From: Xiphophorus maculatus
Taxonomy: Eukaryota > Chordata > Actinopteri > Cyprinodontiformes > Poeciliidae
Direction of reading: 5' to 3'
Assembly: GCF_002775205.1 (NCBI RefSeq)
Contig: NC_036448.1
Span: 6,169,072-6,233,071 of the forward strand
Length of the DNA stretch: 64,000 nt
The notes beneath the pieces were generated by a model. It saw only the letters and a program-made list of their open reading frames with translations, did no database searches and was not told where the DNA came from. The translations under genes were made by a program, and so were the position numbers. Of this stretch, positions 38,596-50,500 are shown piece by piece; position 1 is the stretch's first letter; every line of letters begins with the position of its first letter.

Positions 38596-41500
38596 GTACG
38601 AAAAGACTAAGATTAAAATCTGGTGTACAGTTTATGCGTCAGTCAAATCACTGCAGTTTTTTTTTATCTGTTTATTGCCAAATTACAGCAATCAGTTCCT
38701 CCAGTGTTTCACGAATTCACGTAATGTCAACACAGATCCCCGCATTTTTTCGCGTGCAACTGTGATTTATTGGAAGTCTTTCACAAAAATTGTCAGAAAC
38801 AATTTACGTATTTTCCTGCCACATAGTACCATTTTGCAGAACAATAAAGTAATTGTGTTATCTTCAGCTGTTATAAAAATGCTATATCGATTAAATATGA
38901 CCTAAAAGAAATTTGACTTTGTAATTTTACACCGTCAAATTTAGTCTCTGGCTCTTTAAAAAGCTTCTGTTCTTTCTGATACGTTGCCTTCAGGAAGTTG
39001 TCACAACATGGCCCCTCTATTAACAATTTAATGTTTTTGCCAGAAACTCAGAAACTGCAGCTCTGAGGAGGAGCTGAATGGTTGCCATGGAGATTAAAGT
39101 ATTTCTCAAACATGCATGAAAGAATCAAAGCAAATACTCCAGGCATGTTTTTGATGATGGAATAACATTTGAAAATGATGTAAAACTCCAAAAATGCTGG
39201 CTCACGTGGCGATTTTATATAATACTGCCCCTTTAAGCGACTGCTAACTCCCACCTTTAGGGGGCAGTATTTCTTACTTTTACGACACTGATGCAGGTTC
39301 ACATCAACCTTACTTGATGTCAAGTTACCTACCTGTAATCTACGTGGAAAGCAACAAAAGTCACATTTACAGTCATATAAGCACAGATATTGGAAATAAA
39401 ATTTAAAAAAAGAATTGCAAAAAAAAAAAATATCATAAAAGAATGTAAAATCCCAGAGGGCCTGATCAATGTGAAAAGACGATCAATAATAGTTCATTTT
39501 AAAGAGACTTGAATTAAAAGAAAGCTATTTAGTCAAAGTTCAGCAGTTTGTGAATGGGTTCATTTTGGTGTCCCCCTAAATGAAATGATTTTGACACCCT
39601 TTGCTCTGTCTGATTATGTCAGTGTTGAAACGTTGTTATCTGAATCCAAAACTCTTTGAGAAAAAAAATCTGAATCATCTGAATTAAGTCATTAGTTTTT
39701 TGTTGTTGTTGTTGTTTTTTTTCCCAGGATGCCCACGACGCTGTTCTGGAAAATCTGCGGGAAGCAGAACTGAGCAGGGTGGCCGTGGTGATCCAGAGGG
39801 TCATGCTGGGAATCAAAGACAGGTGCTGCAAGAAGAGCTGAAATCTTAAACCGAAATGTGAACGGCACAATTAAATTTATCTTTCCCGCCCCGCCCCCCT
39901 TTCCTCTCTCCACCCGCAATAACTGATAGGAATATCACCTCAGCACATCTACAGATAGTGATTTACTGCCCTCTATGTTGCCTGGATAAGCGAGATGTTA
40001 CATAAGAACACGTGAAAAGATGCTGATTATGACAAGTGTTTATGGAACGGATCGAATCTGCTTTTTTCAGAAAGCTCTTCCTGAGGAAACGGGGCGCGGC
40101 TGTGGTGCTGCAGAAGCAATGGAGAGCTTACAGAGAGAGGATGGTGCAGAAGAAGGTTTGATGGTTTCTAACTTCCAGTCGACCTTTGGAGTGTGGACCT
40201 TACTCGTTGATCTCAGATTGTTTGAAGCTGAGATCAACCTATTTTTGTTTTGTTTTTTTTCAGATTCAGCAGGGTTTCGGGCGCCTGGTGTCAAAGGTCC
40301 GCGGTCGGAAGCTTAAGTCTCAGTACCAGAGACGGCGAGCGGCTGCCATCGTCATCCAGAGCCAGGCATGTGGTCCGAATACCATCATGAGAAAAAGAAA
40401 GCTCGCCCCCGCCTGTCTCCATGACAGATTTTTCTGGACGATAAATTGTCCCAGAAGTTTTCGCGTTAAACAACAATTTTCAAGTAATCTAAAGCTAATG
40501 ACATAATAATAACGCAAGAGCACGTTCTCAAAAGTCAATCAACTTTAAATTCTAATGAACAATCTTGTTAGCACTGGGAACTGGAAGACGTTTTAAATAT
40601 CCAAAACAATAATAATAACAAACAAAACTACAGGAACAACAAATAAAATGAATTATCAAGTTTCTGTAAACAAAGTTGTCCTTCAAAAAAGGGGCTAGCT
40701 GATCATCATGCAAATGGCATTATTGGGCTTGTTTCAATTTATCAGTACAATTATTTAATTTATTGCTTATTACAACAAGCCTAAGCGCACCCTCTGCCAA
40801 ATGTGGAGCTTTACGGATCAGGACAAAAGTGGACAATAAGATAAATAAGGTTCTACAAACCATTGAACTCTACTCTCAGGTGTCCAAACACACAAGGCAG
40901 ACTACACACTGCCCCCTTTTATAAAGCTAAACACGACTTTATCAGTCTCACACAAACTGTGGAGGGATTTCGTTCCACCCGTCCCAGGGGGTTAGGGTTA
41001 GGTTAGACTCCATTGAGTCTTGGAGACATCTGTTCCTGCTCAGGCCAGGCTGAAGTCTGGATAGCGACTGGGACATTAGTACACTTTCATTCATGTCTTC
41101 CTTTCATAGATTTGCCGCTGTGTTTGGGAATCACTGTCCTGTTGGACGCCAACGTCATTTGTTAACCAGACAACCTCACAACTGTTCCTGAAATTCAATA
41201 TTCTAAATCCAGTTGATTTACTGCAAAGAGCCGAGGGCCTTTGACAGTTCACCGGTGTTTGTTGGTGCCGATATGTTGCGTTTGGCTTTCTTCAGACTCA
41301 GCCCTCTGGATCTGCTCTTATCTGTCCAAAGCACATTGCGTCCAGAAGTTCTGCGGTTCACTTAGATACAACTTTGCAAACCTTTGAGTTGGTGTTTCTC
41401 AAACTTTTTCAGGGTGAGGACCACTTAACCCGTTTAATAAACACTCGCAGACCACCTAACTTGAAGTTGACTCACAACAACACAATCGTAAAAAACAAAT

Positions 41501-44500
41501 TACATTTCTCACTAATTGAGTCTAGCAAAGAGCCATTAAAAAGAATCGAATCGCTCGCGAACGACACATCAAAGCAGGTTTAACTTGGCTTCCTCCTATC
41601 ATATAAGTAATCCTGGCGTTGTTTTCTTTGCGATGGGTCCTTTGAAAACATAGGGTATTTCTCTTTCTCTTATTCATATGTAAAATAATTTATGGTGGAT
41701 GTCACCCTTCAAATATTTAAATTTTAATTTCTTGTGCTGAACTGACTGTAGGTGCGAGGCCACCGGGCGAGGAAAGACTGCCGGCGGAAGAGAGAAGAAA
41801 TCGCCCATCAGGCTTTGCTCTTAGAAATGGAGAGGCAGGAGCAAGAGGATCTCGGAGAAGAAATCCATCAGAGGCTGATGCAAGTCGCTGAAGAACAAGC
41901 CGACATAGAATCACAAAAATCTGGCAGATCTCACAAATCGGAGAAATCTAGTGAATCTGAGAAATCTAGTGAATCGGAAAGCTCCAGTGACTCTGAATCG
42001 GAGGACGGCTCAAATAAAAACCTCCAACTCTCTGATGAAGACATGGAAGACAAAAGATCAGACGCCAAGGTCAGGCAACTACTCTGTCGTGTTGCGCTTT
42101 ATTAATTGTCCATCACATTTCCTTTGACCTTCTGTTTTTTCTGAGTAGGGCGAGAAAAGCCCTCGCAGTTCGAACCAGATGACGGTCGTCGTCACGCAGT
42201 CCTCTAACTCGGCGAGCTCCACGCCGTCGCTGGACGAGGAGGAGGAGGAAGAGATTGATGACGGCTTTGACGACGAGAGCGACATATTCTCCTTTTACAA
42301 CTTCAGCAAACGCCACTTCCAGAAGGACGAGGACCACAAGCACACCGCACAGAGGCTGAAGCAGCCGCTGCTGCACCACGAGGACGAAGCAGACGCCCTG
42401 GTGAGACGAGACCCTAGTATTAATATCTCGGGGTGTATTCACACCAACCATGTTTGGTCGACTTTAATTGAACTCTAGTTCATTTGTCTAGGACGTATTG
42501 AACTCTTGTCCGCCTACAAACCTAGGCCTAGGTTTGGGTGAGGTGAACTCTGGTGCGGTTCAAATGCATATGTGAACGTCAAGCAGACTGGAGACTGCTC
42601 CAAAAGCAGGAAGCAGACAATAGAGCTGGACATTCTGGCTAAATACAACCAAAACAAGTATGAGAGTCTAGCATTAGCTGGAAAACAGCTCATTGTCTTC
42701 TATCAGTGACAAAAGAGAAATCCTACAACCGCTAAAATACTCAATTTTTGTTAACATTTTGCAAAGAAGGAAGTTGTGTTCAAATTTTCTTCTAAGGTGT
42801 TCCTCGTTTCCTTCAGTGGTTTTTGGTGCAGCGCCCCCACAGGCGAGGAGGGGAACAGGTTTTTTAAAGCGCTTAGTCTGTGTGACAATGCAGTGTGAAA
42901 GCGAACCGCGCCAGTTGAAAACGTAACAACGGTTGGATTGCTCCCCAATCCAACCGAGTCTGCTAGACGTCTGCCTCACATTCAGTGTTCTCCCTCCGCC
43001 AGGCGTCTCTGACCGTGTCCTGGATCATCATGCGGTTCATGGGCGACATACTGGAGCAGAGGCCTGCAGACTCCATATCTCAGCACTCCAGCACCCTCTC
43101 CCAGAGCACCCTGTCCCGCCTGCTTCCAAACAGGCAAGGCCGGAGGCTGAGCAATCTGGTGGGGCTGGATCAGGTAAGCTCCCGAGAAACAAGAATAAAA
43201 AATAAATAAATAAAAACATTTTCTTTTTGTTTTAGTGGTCACTATTTCATCTTTATGCACACATTTCTGAACAGAAAATCCTGAGGAAGAACAAGAAAAA
43301 GTTTGGCCCTGGGAACAGAAAAGCCTCGGCCATCTTGGAGGAGGTTGGAACCATATTTGTCTCTCTTCCAGTTGGTTCTTATTCTCGGTATTATTTGCGT
43401 TTCTAACTTCTCTGTTTGGTTCTCATCTTTTGCAGCCAGAGAACTTGACCGAGGACGAGGACATTCTGGTGGGAGAGAGCACGACGCTGGATCGACAGCT
43501 CACACAGCTGGAAAAGCTGCACATTATCGTTGGATATGGCCTGTCGCGGCAGGGCATCAGGTAAAATGTGAACGCAGCTGGCGAAACATTGTGTTTTGGT
43601 GGAGAAAAGCGGTGTTTTGGTTTTTTTAACCTTTTCTTGAACTTTTAGGGATGAGATCTACTGTCAGATCTGCAAACAGCTGGTGAACAACAGGAACAGG
43701 AAGAGCTGCATGCAAGGCTGGACTCTCCTCTCCCTCTGTCTGGGGATCTTCCCTCCAACAAGCCTCTTCATGGAGGTCGGCAGTCTCTGTTCAGACACTC
43801 AGATGTGGTACTATGTTCACTGGGTTTAAAAAAGTTGTCACTTAAAAGGGTAATCAATCTCCAGTTGCTCTTGTGACGGTGTCCTGGAAGAAATTGTTCA
43901 CCTTCCAGCAGGACAAGGACCCAAAACATGTAGCTTGAGCAACTAACTATATGATGACTTAGAAAAAAAGTCATCATATAGTTATGATGACTATATGATG
44001 AAAAGTACAGATATAGTTATCTGTACTTTTTTTTACAGATGACTAGATCATCTGGACTCATGATCTAGTCAAAGTCCAGATCTGAGTCCTTCTGTTTAAA
44101 GATGTCTAAATTGAGTAAATCAGAGCTATTTTGCAAAGAATAGTTAAAAAAGCCGCTCAGGATCGGTTATCTTAATTGCCGGAGCTTTTAGATCCATCCT
44201 TGCTCACACATTACTCAGCCAGATGTCTAAGTGACCAGGTCTACGTCAAATTCTGCAAGGGCCTGCTCTAGATGTGCAATGCTTGTAGAGTTCATAACCC
44301 AAAGGTTTTACAGCTGCATCAAATGTTGAAAAAACATGTATCCTTTTCTTAGTTCTTCACAGTTACCCATTACTTTTTTTTTGTGAGTGTGTCGCATAAA
44401 ATCCCAGAAAAATTACTTTATGTTTGTTGTTTTAATGTTACCAAAGCTATGAATGGCAAGATGTGACTCTTTTTTCACTTTAAGATTTCATGACTTAATA

Positions 44501-47500
44501 GCAACCAGCTAGATTTTTATAAGAGCAATATACATTGCTATATTTAGTTTGCAAACTAAATATTTATATATTTAGTTCATCTAAATATGAATATTTAGAT
44601 GAATATCTAAATATTCATCTAAATATTCTAAATATGAATATTTAGATGAACTAAACATTTAGCTATACTAAATATTTAGCTTTAAACTAAATATTTAGTT
44701 TGCATCTGTGGCATTTATGAATGAATGAATAACTCTGAGGCGAAATACAACAAATTATTGCTGTTACTTTTTTTACCATGTAACTTTACAAACACCACCC
44801 CCATAGGTTTTCCATTGCAGAGCCTTTGTTTCTTATCGTTTTGAATGTTTTCCGCTCTCCTCTGTCCCACAGTGTTTGGAGAGCTTCCTTCAAAGAGGTC
44901 CATACGGTTACAGAGAGTACTGCATTGAGAGGCTGCATCGCATAGTAGCCAACGGAGAGAGAAAAGAGCTCCCCTGTTGGCTAGAGCTGAAGGTAAAGTC
45001 CTGTATCCTGATGAATTTGGTTGTAGAGTGACTCTTTCAGTCATTTTCACTCATTATCATCTGTGATAACAGGCCGCCAACAACAAGGAGCCCATTGATT
45101 GGCCGGTGACACTAATGAATGGTGAAACGGTCAAAGTGCAGCTGGATTCAGCCTCCACCTCCTCAGAAGTCTGCCAGGCTGTGGCTAACAAGATCGGACT
45201 CAAGGACACCTTTGGGTTCTCCGTCTACATCAGCTTCTATGAAAAGGTTCCTGGGAGCTTCTTTAGTCACGTGGCTTCAGTGTTCCTACCTGCCTATCAC
45301 AGAGTTATATCGGTGCTGGTGTTTTGTCTCCAGATGTGGTCTCTGGGATCCTACGGGAAGACCCACGTGTTGGATGCCGTGTCTCAGTGCGAGCAGGAAA
45401 TGAGGAGGCAGAACAGGGAGGAGAAGGATACGCCCTGGAGCCTCTCCATCCGCAAGGAGCTGTTCTCGCCGTGGCACGACTGCGACCAGGACGCAGTCAG
45501 CACGGACCTGATCTACAAGCAGGTCATCAAGGGCATCAAGTCTGGAGAATACGTCAGTGAGAAGGTGAGGGGCTGAAGACAAGCTTCTGTTTTCAGTATT
45601 CCTGAAAGAAAAACGTATTCCTGCAGCTTCAGACTGGTTGAGTTAACAAATTGAATTAACGAAACATAGAAGAGCAGCAGATAATTGAATATTTCAGCAA
45701 TATCTGTCAGATGCAGATACAAGAACCTAACTTAGAACAGAGGTTCCCAGGGGATTGACATTAGCCACTGAAAAATTCAAGATAGCTGCCAAGGTTGTCA
45801 TGGACAATTAAGTTTTTGCACTAAAATCACCAATTAGATTACCGTGTTTGGTGTCAAATCACTACCTACATATTTTGAACTATAGAAATCATTTATTTTT
45901 TCCTGATCTTTTGTTTCCTTTTTCTCCAAAATGGTTTTAATGGTCAGGTGATGTTTGCACTAAAATTGGCAGAAGTAGTAGAAACAGAAGGTTAGGTCCA
46001 CCAACCACTAATTCACCTAACAAGAATCTTAGCTCTGCTCACCTTAAACCCATGAAACACTTAGCACAAGCTAACGCGAAGCACATTAAAAAAATTGCAT
46101 GAGCTAATGCTAAACCACTGAATATATAAAAAGAATTAGCAGAAGCAAACGCTGAACCGCTAAGCACATGGAAAAAAATAGCAGAAGCTAATGCTAATCG
46201 GTAAGACGACCGTTGAGACTCTCAAACGGCAAAAAAATCCTCAATTTCTGATTTAAAGTTGTGTGGACAGGATGACCGAAGTCAAAAACATATGATCCAA
46301 GTCATGAAAATGGGTGACTTGGTACGGCAAGAATTGGTTACTATAGGCCTCTTGGTTTACAGTTTTGCCATAATCCATTTTCTGGGTAACTGTATCTATA
46401 AATATTCACAGCCTGAGATTTTGTTTTATGACCTAAGTCTGCTTTAAATTACCGCCATCAGCCCTGACCTGTCTCCCGTGATCCTTGACAGACATGACCG
46501 CCGTTCGTTCACTAATGTTCTGAGGCCTTCATGGTATTGGACTGAGATTGAATTACATACAGTTGAACTCCGTTTATAAATGAAGTGACTTTTAAAAGCA
46601 AACAGTGGCTCTGGATTTTACTTAGGGGAGTAAATCAGGCTGAATGCTTTGCAAAAAGTTTGACAACTATGTATCCTTCCACTTTACACAGAATACATTG
46701 ACATTTGTGGTTGATAAAATGAGAAAAGATAGACATCGGACTTGTGTTGAAAAGGAAAGATTCACTTTGTTTTTGCCGCTTTAAAGAACGAAGTGCCATA
46801 TTTATTGATATTTTCGGCACGCAATGACTTCCACCGCTTGTTAAGCACAGCAAAAAAACTGTCTCAGTCCATCACAGACTTAAAGAAGTAAATTAGTAGA
46901 TTACGTAATACAATGTAACCGTTCTGCATGTCTCAGGAGGACGAATACGTCCAGCTGGCTGCGAAGCACTACTTTGTCCAGTTCGGCTCCCAGGAGCCCG
47001 CCAGAGAGAGGGTGCAGAGGGTGGTCCAGGAGTGCATCACAACCACGCGGATCGAGAACAGATCCATGACGATGTGGATTAATCTCATCACGGCAGAACT
47101 CTCAAAGGTAAAAGACAGAGCAGCAGTCTGAGTGTTGCAGTGAAATCCACGTAATCAGTCAGATATGAGCTGAGCTCAGACTTCGGTTCTCATAGGAGAG
47201 CTATAACAACGGGAGACTGCGGGCAGAAAAGGTGAAAGGAGACGTGGTGGACATCGCCCGGCAGAACTGGCCGCTCGACTTCTCCAAGCTTTACGAAGTC
47301 ACAATGACGTCAGGTCGGTCGACGCAACTCGCCCTGTTAAAGACGCAGCTCGAAGCATCGTACGAGCAAAATTACAATACAGTGCAGAACATATTTTCTC
47401 TCATATAGCGACTTCCAGAGGTATTTATGGCCCTCCTCATTTTGCCAGGTTCCAAATATTACATAACGGGAAAGTTGGAGGATTATCATTTCCACAAAAA

Positions 47501-50500
47501 TAAAATCATCTTATGCTGGGTGAAACATAAAAGCAGTTTATGTAAAATTATAATAAATTGAAAGGAGCAATCAGTACTTACTGTACATCTCCTGCCTGTA
47601 ATAATCATTATAAACTTTCAAATATATGTGAATAAAAACAAGAGCAAGTGTTTTAGCTTCTCTCTTTGCAAGTCCAGACATTTTTCTTATTACAAAATTA
47701 GCTTGCACTTTAAGTGGGCCATTATAAACACATGACAATGCTTCGATATGAAAACACTAAATCTCAACAAGCATTTTTGCTCTAGCTTCTACAACTACTT
47801 GAACCACTTGACAAAATTAACTTAAAGTAACTTTCCAGCAAGAAACATGAGCTTGTTTTAAGTCAATAATTTCATAATATTGATTAAAAGGTTGTAGTTG
47901 TTGGTGAAATAATCTGCCAACCAAACATTTTCCCACATTATAAGTTAAAATGTCTTGTTCCACTGGCAGATTATTTCATTTACAGCTAGTACTTTTCCAT
48001 CAATATTAAGGAATTATTTACTTTAAACAAGTTCCTATATTTTTGATGAAAAGTTACTTGTAAGTTATTTTTGTCTTATTTCTAGTGCACAAGAATCTAG
48101 ACAAAATGAATTTGGTAAGATTCTGTTTTTGCAGCGTGGATCTCTGCAGCTCCTACAAAATTACCTCTGGCCTCTTCACTACACCTCCACAGCCATTTAT
48201 AATTGCTAATAATAACAATTCACATCCTGCCGTTCATCCACAGGACCCCCGTTGCCCAAAAGCAGATTTTTTGTGGCCGTAAACTGGAAAAGCATCGTCT
48301 TCATGGAGCGAAGGGAGAAGCTCCTGCTGGAGATTCCCTACGTAGAAGTGAAGAAAGTCCAGATGCCGAGGTAAATCTCTATCTCTGCGGAACGTTTTTC
48401 TTTGTGTGCTTTTTAAAAAAACCTTTGCCGTTTTGGACGCGTGTAGCGACAGCCACCAGTCGGTGAGCGTCGACACGCTCAGAGGACAGTACACCCTGAG
48501 GTGCCAGGATGCGGCGGACATGGCCAAGATGATGCAGTACAACGTGAACGGGCTGAAACAGCGCTCCGTGTACGCTATGGTTCAGCAGGACGTCCCCAAA
48601 CAAGGTGAGGCGTCTTTAATTCCCACGGGACGTTTCGGGTTGACCGATTCGATCTCCGAACTCCAACCGGTCTCGTGTCCGTCCGCAGACGATCCCAGCT
48701 ACCTGGTCTGTAAGCGGGGGGACCTGCTGCTGGTGGAAAAAGACAGCTATCCGCCAGACAGCGACTTGTTCACAGCCTTCAACCAGAGGACCAAAAGCAG
48801 AGGGGTGGTTTACAAGGACAAAATGGAGTTTCTCCCGACTCTGACCGAACCCGCTGAGGATATGCTGGTAAAGTAACCTTCACCAATTTGATTATTTCTT
48901 TACAAGATTGCCTTTCTGACAATATATAGACAGCAAGACGGCAAAGTAAGCCTCCCTGGATGGAAATCAGAACTTCATCCAACTCTTTAGATCGGATGCC
49001 GACTAGAAAACCCGTGATGAAATTCTTCCTATTATCATAACCTCACTGGGAGTGTTTGGCACTCTGCTTCATATGACTCTGCCTGTGTGCTGAAACCGAT
49101 CCGCTTCCTCTCCCCCTCCACAGAACCTGCTCAGCCCGAAGCAGCGGAAAGCCTCCGTCCCAACCATCGTCCCTCTGGTCGAAGAGACGGTGGCTCCCGT
49201 CTCTTTGAAGGAGTTTGCTCTTGAGAATTTCAGGTAACAAAGGCAGATTTTTTATTTTTTATTTTTTGTCTTATCATCTCCCCCCGCGGTAAATTCAATG
49301 TAAACTCTTTGGATTTAAATTTAAAATATCCATAAACACAGAAAAAGGCTGGAAAATTGGCTGGATCTGTTCACGTTGATGCATACTTTTAATCTGAACA
49401 TTTTTCATGTGTTAATGTAACATAATGCAGGTTAACCAAACTACCTATCCTGACCTAAAGAGGAACATTTCTAAATTAACGTTTAGAATTTCTATTAAAC
49501 TTTCCTGAATAAAAGCTGACAGTTTTCGGAAATGTTTGGTTGGAGACAATAAAATTTTTCTTTTGAAAACAAGCATAGAGTGGCAGTTTATGATAAAGAC
49601 TATTTGGGCAGTTGCCCAGGGCGCATCAGAAAGGGGTGGAGCACCCGAGAACTACAAAATAAAAAATCCATCTTATCAATGTTTCCTGAGCAAGTTTGCT
49701 ACTACTAGAGGTGTATACATGTGAAGTGGAGTAAGTTTCCCTTGTTTGCTGCTGAGCACTAAGAAACTAAATTAAAAATCAGATAATTTCTTGCATTTTA
49801 ATTGGCTGGAGTGTGGCAGGAGGAGGGGCTTACCCTGGGCACCGTTCCTGGAAGAATCACAGTTGCGTGCATATTTATATTTCACGCTTACAAAGTTAGG
49901 CACAGTGATTAAGTTTAGTGTCAGTAAGATTGTTCTGATAGAAAGAAAAAAAAATCAATTGACAGCACTCATTTTGACACAAAAATGAGTAGCATCCATG
50001 TGTTTCCGAGAATCTCTGCATGATTCTGCTGACCTGCTGACACCGTTTCGCCTTCCTCTCTCAGATCAGTCGGTAAAGGCGGCGGCCGTGGTTCCAAGGG
50101 CTCCAACAAGGAGAAGCTGTGGATTTTCTCCAAGGAGCCCATCAAACAGCCGCTCTTGAAGACTTTGCTTAACAATCCAGAACTCAGCAACATGGCCTGC
50201 AACGCCTTCATTGATATCCTTTGAAAAATAACATGCTTACTTTTCCAGACATTAAGGGTCAGCACTTCACAAGCGTATTTTGTTTTGTGAATAGTTTTCC
50301 ACAGAACAATACCTTAGACTTATTTTAAACACGGACAGTGTGAGTCCTTGACCCGGTCTCCTACCCATCTTGAAGTACATGGGCGACTACCCCATCAAAC
50401 ATTCTCGAAGTGCCACGGAGCTGACTGACCAGATCTTCGGTCCAGCCACTAAGCATGAGGAGCTGCAAGATGAAATCTACTGCCAGATAATGAGACAGAT

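Noticed and set aside
50221..50223. In-frame TGA in the myosin
   Set aside because: It lies inside the AT-AC intron. The protein frame is restored exactly when that intron is removed.
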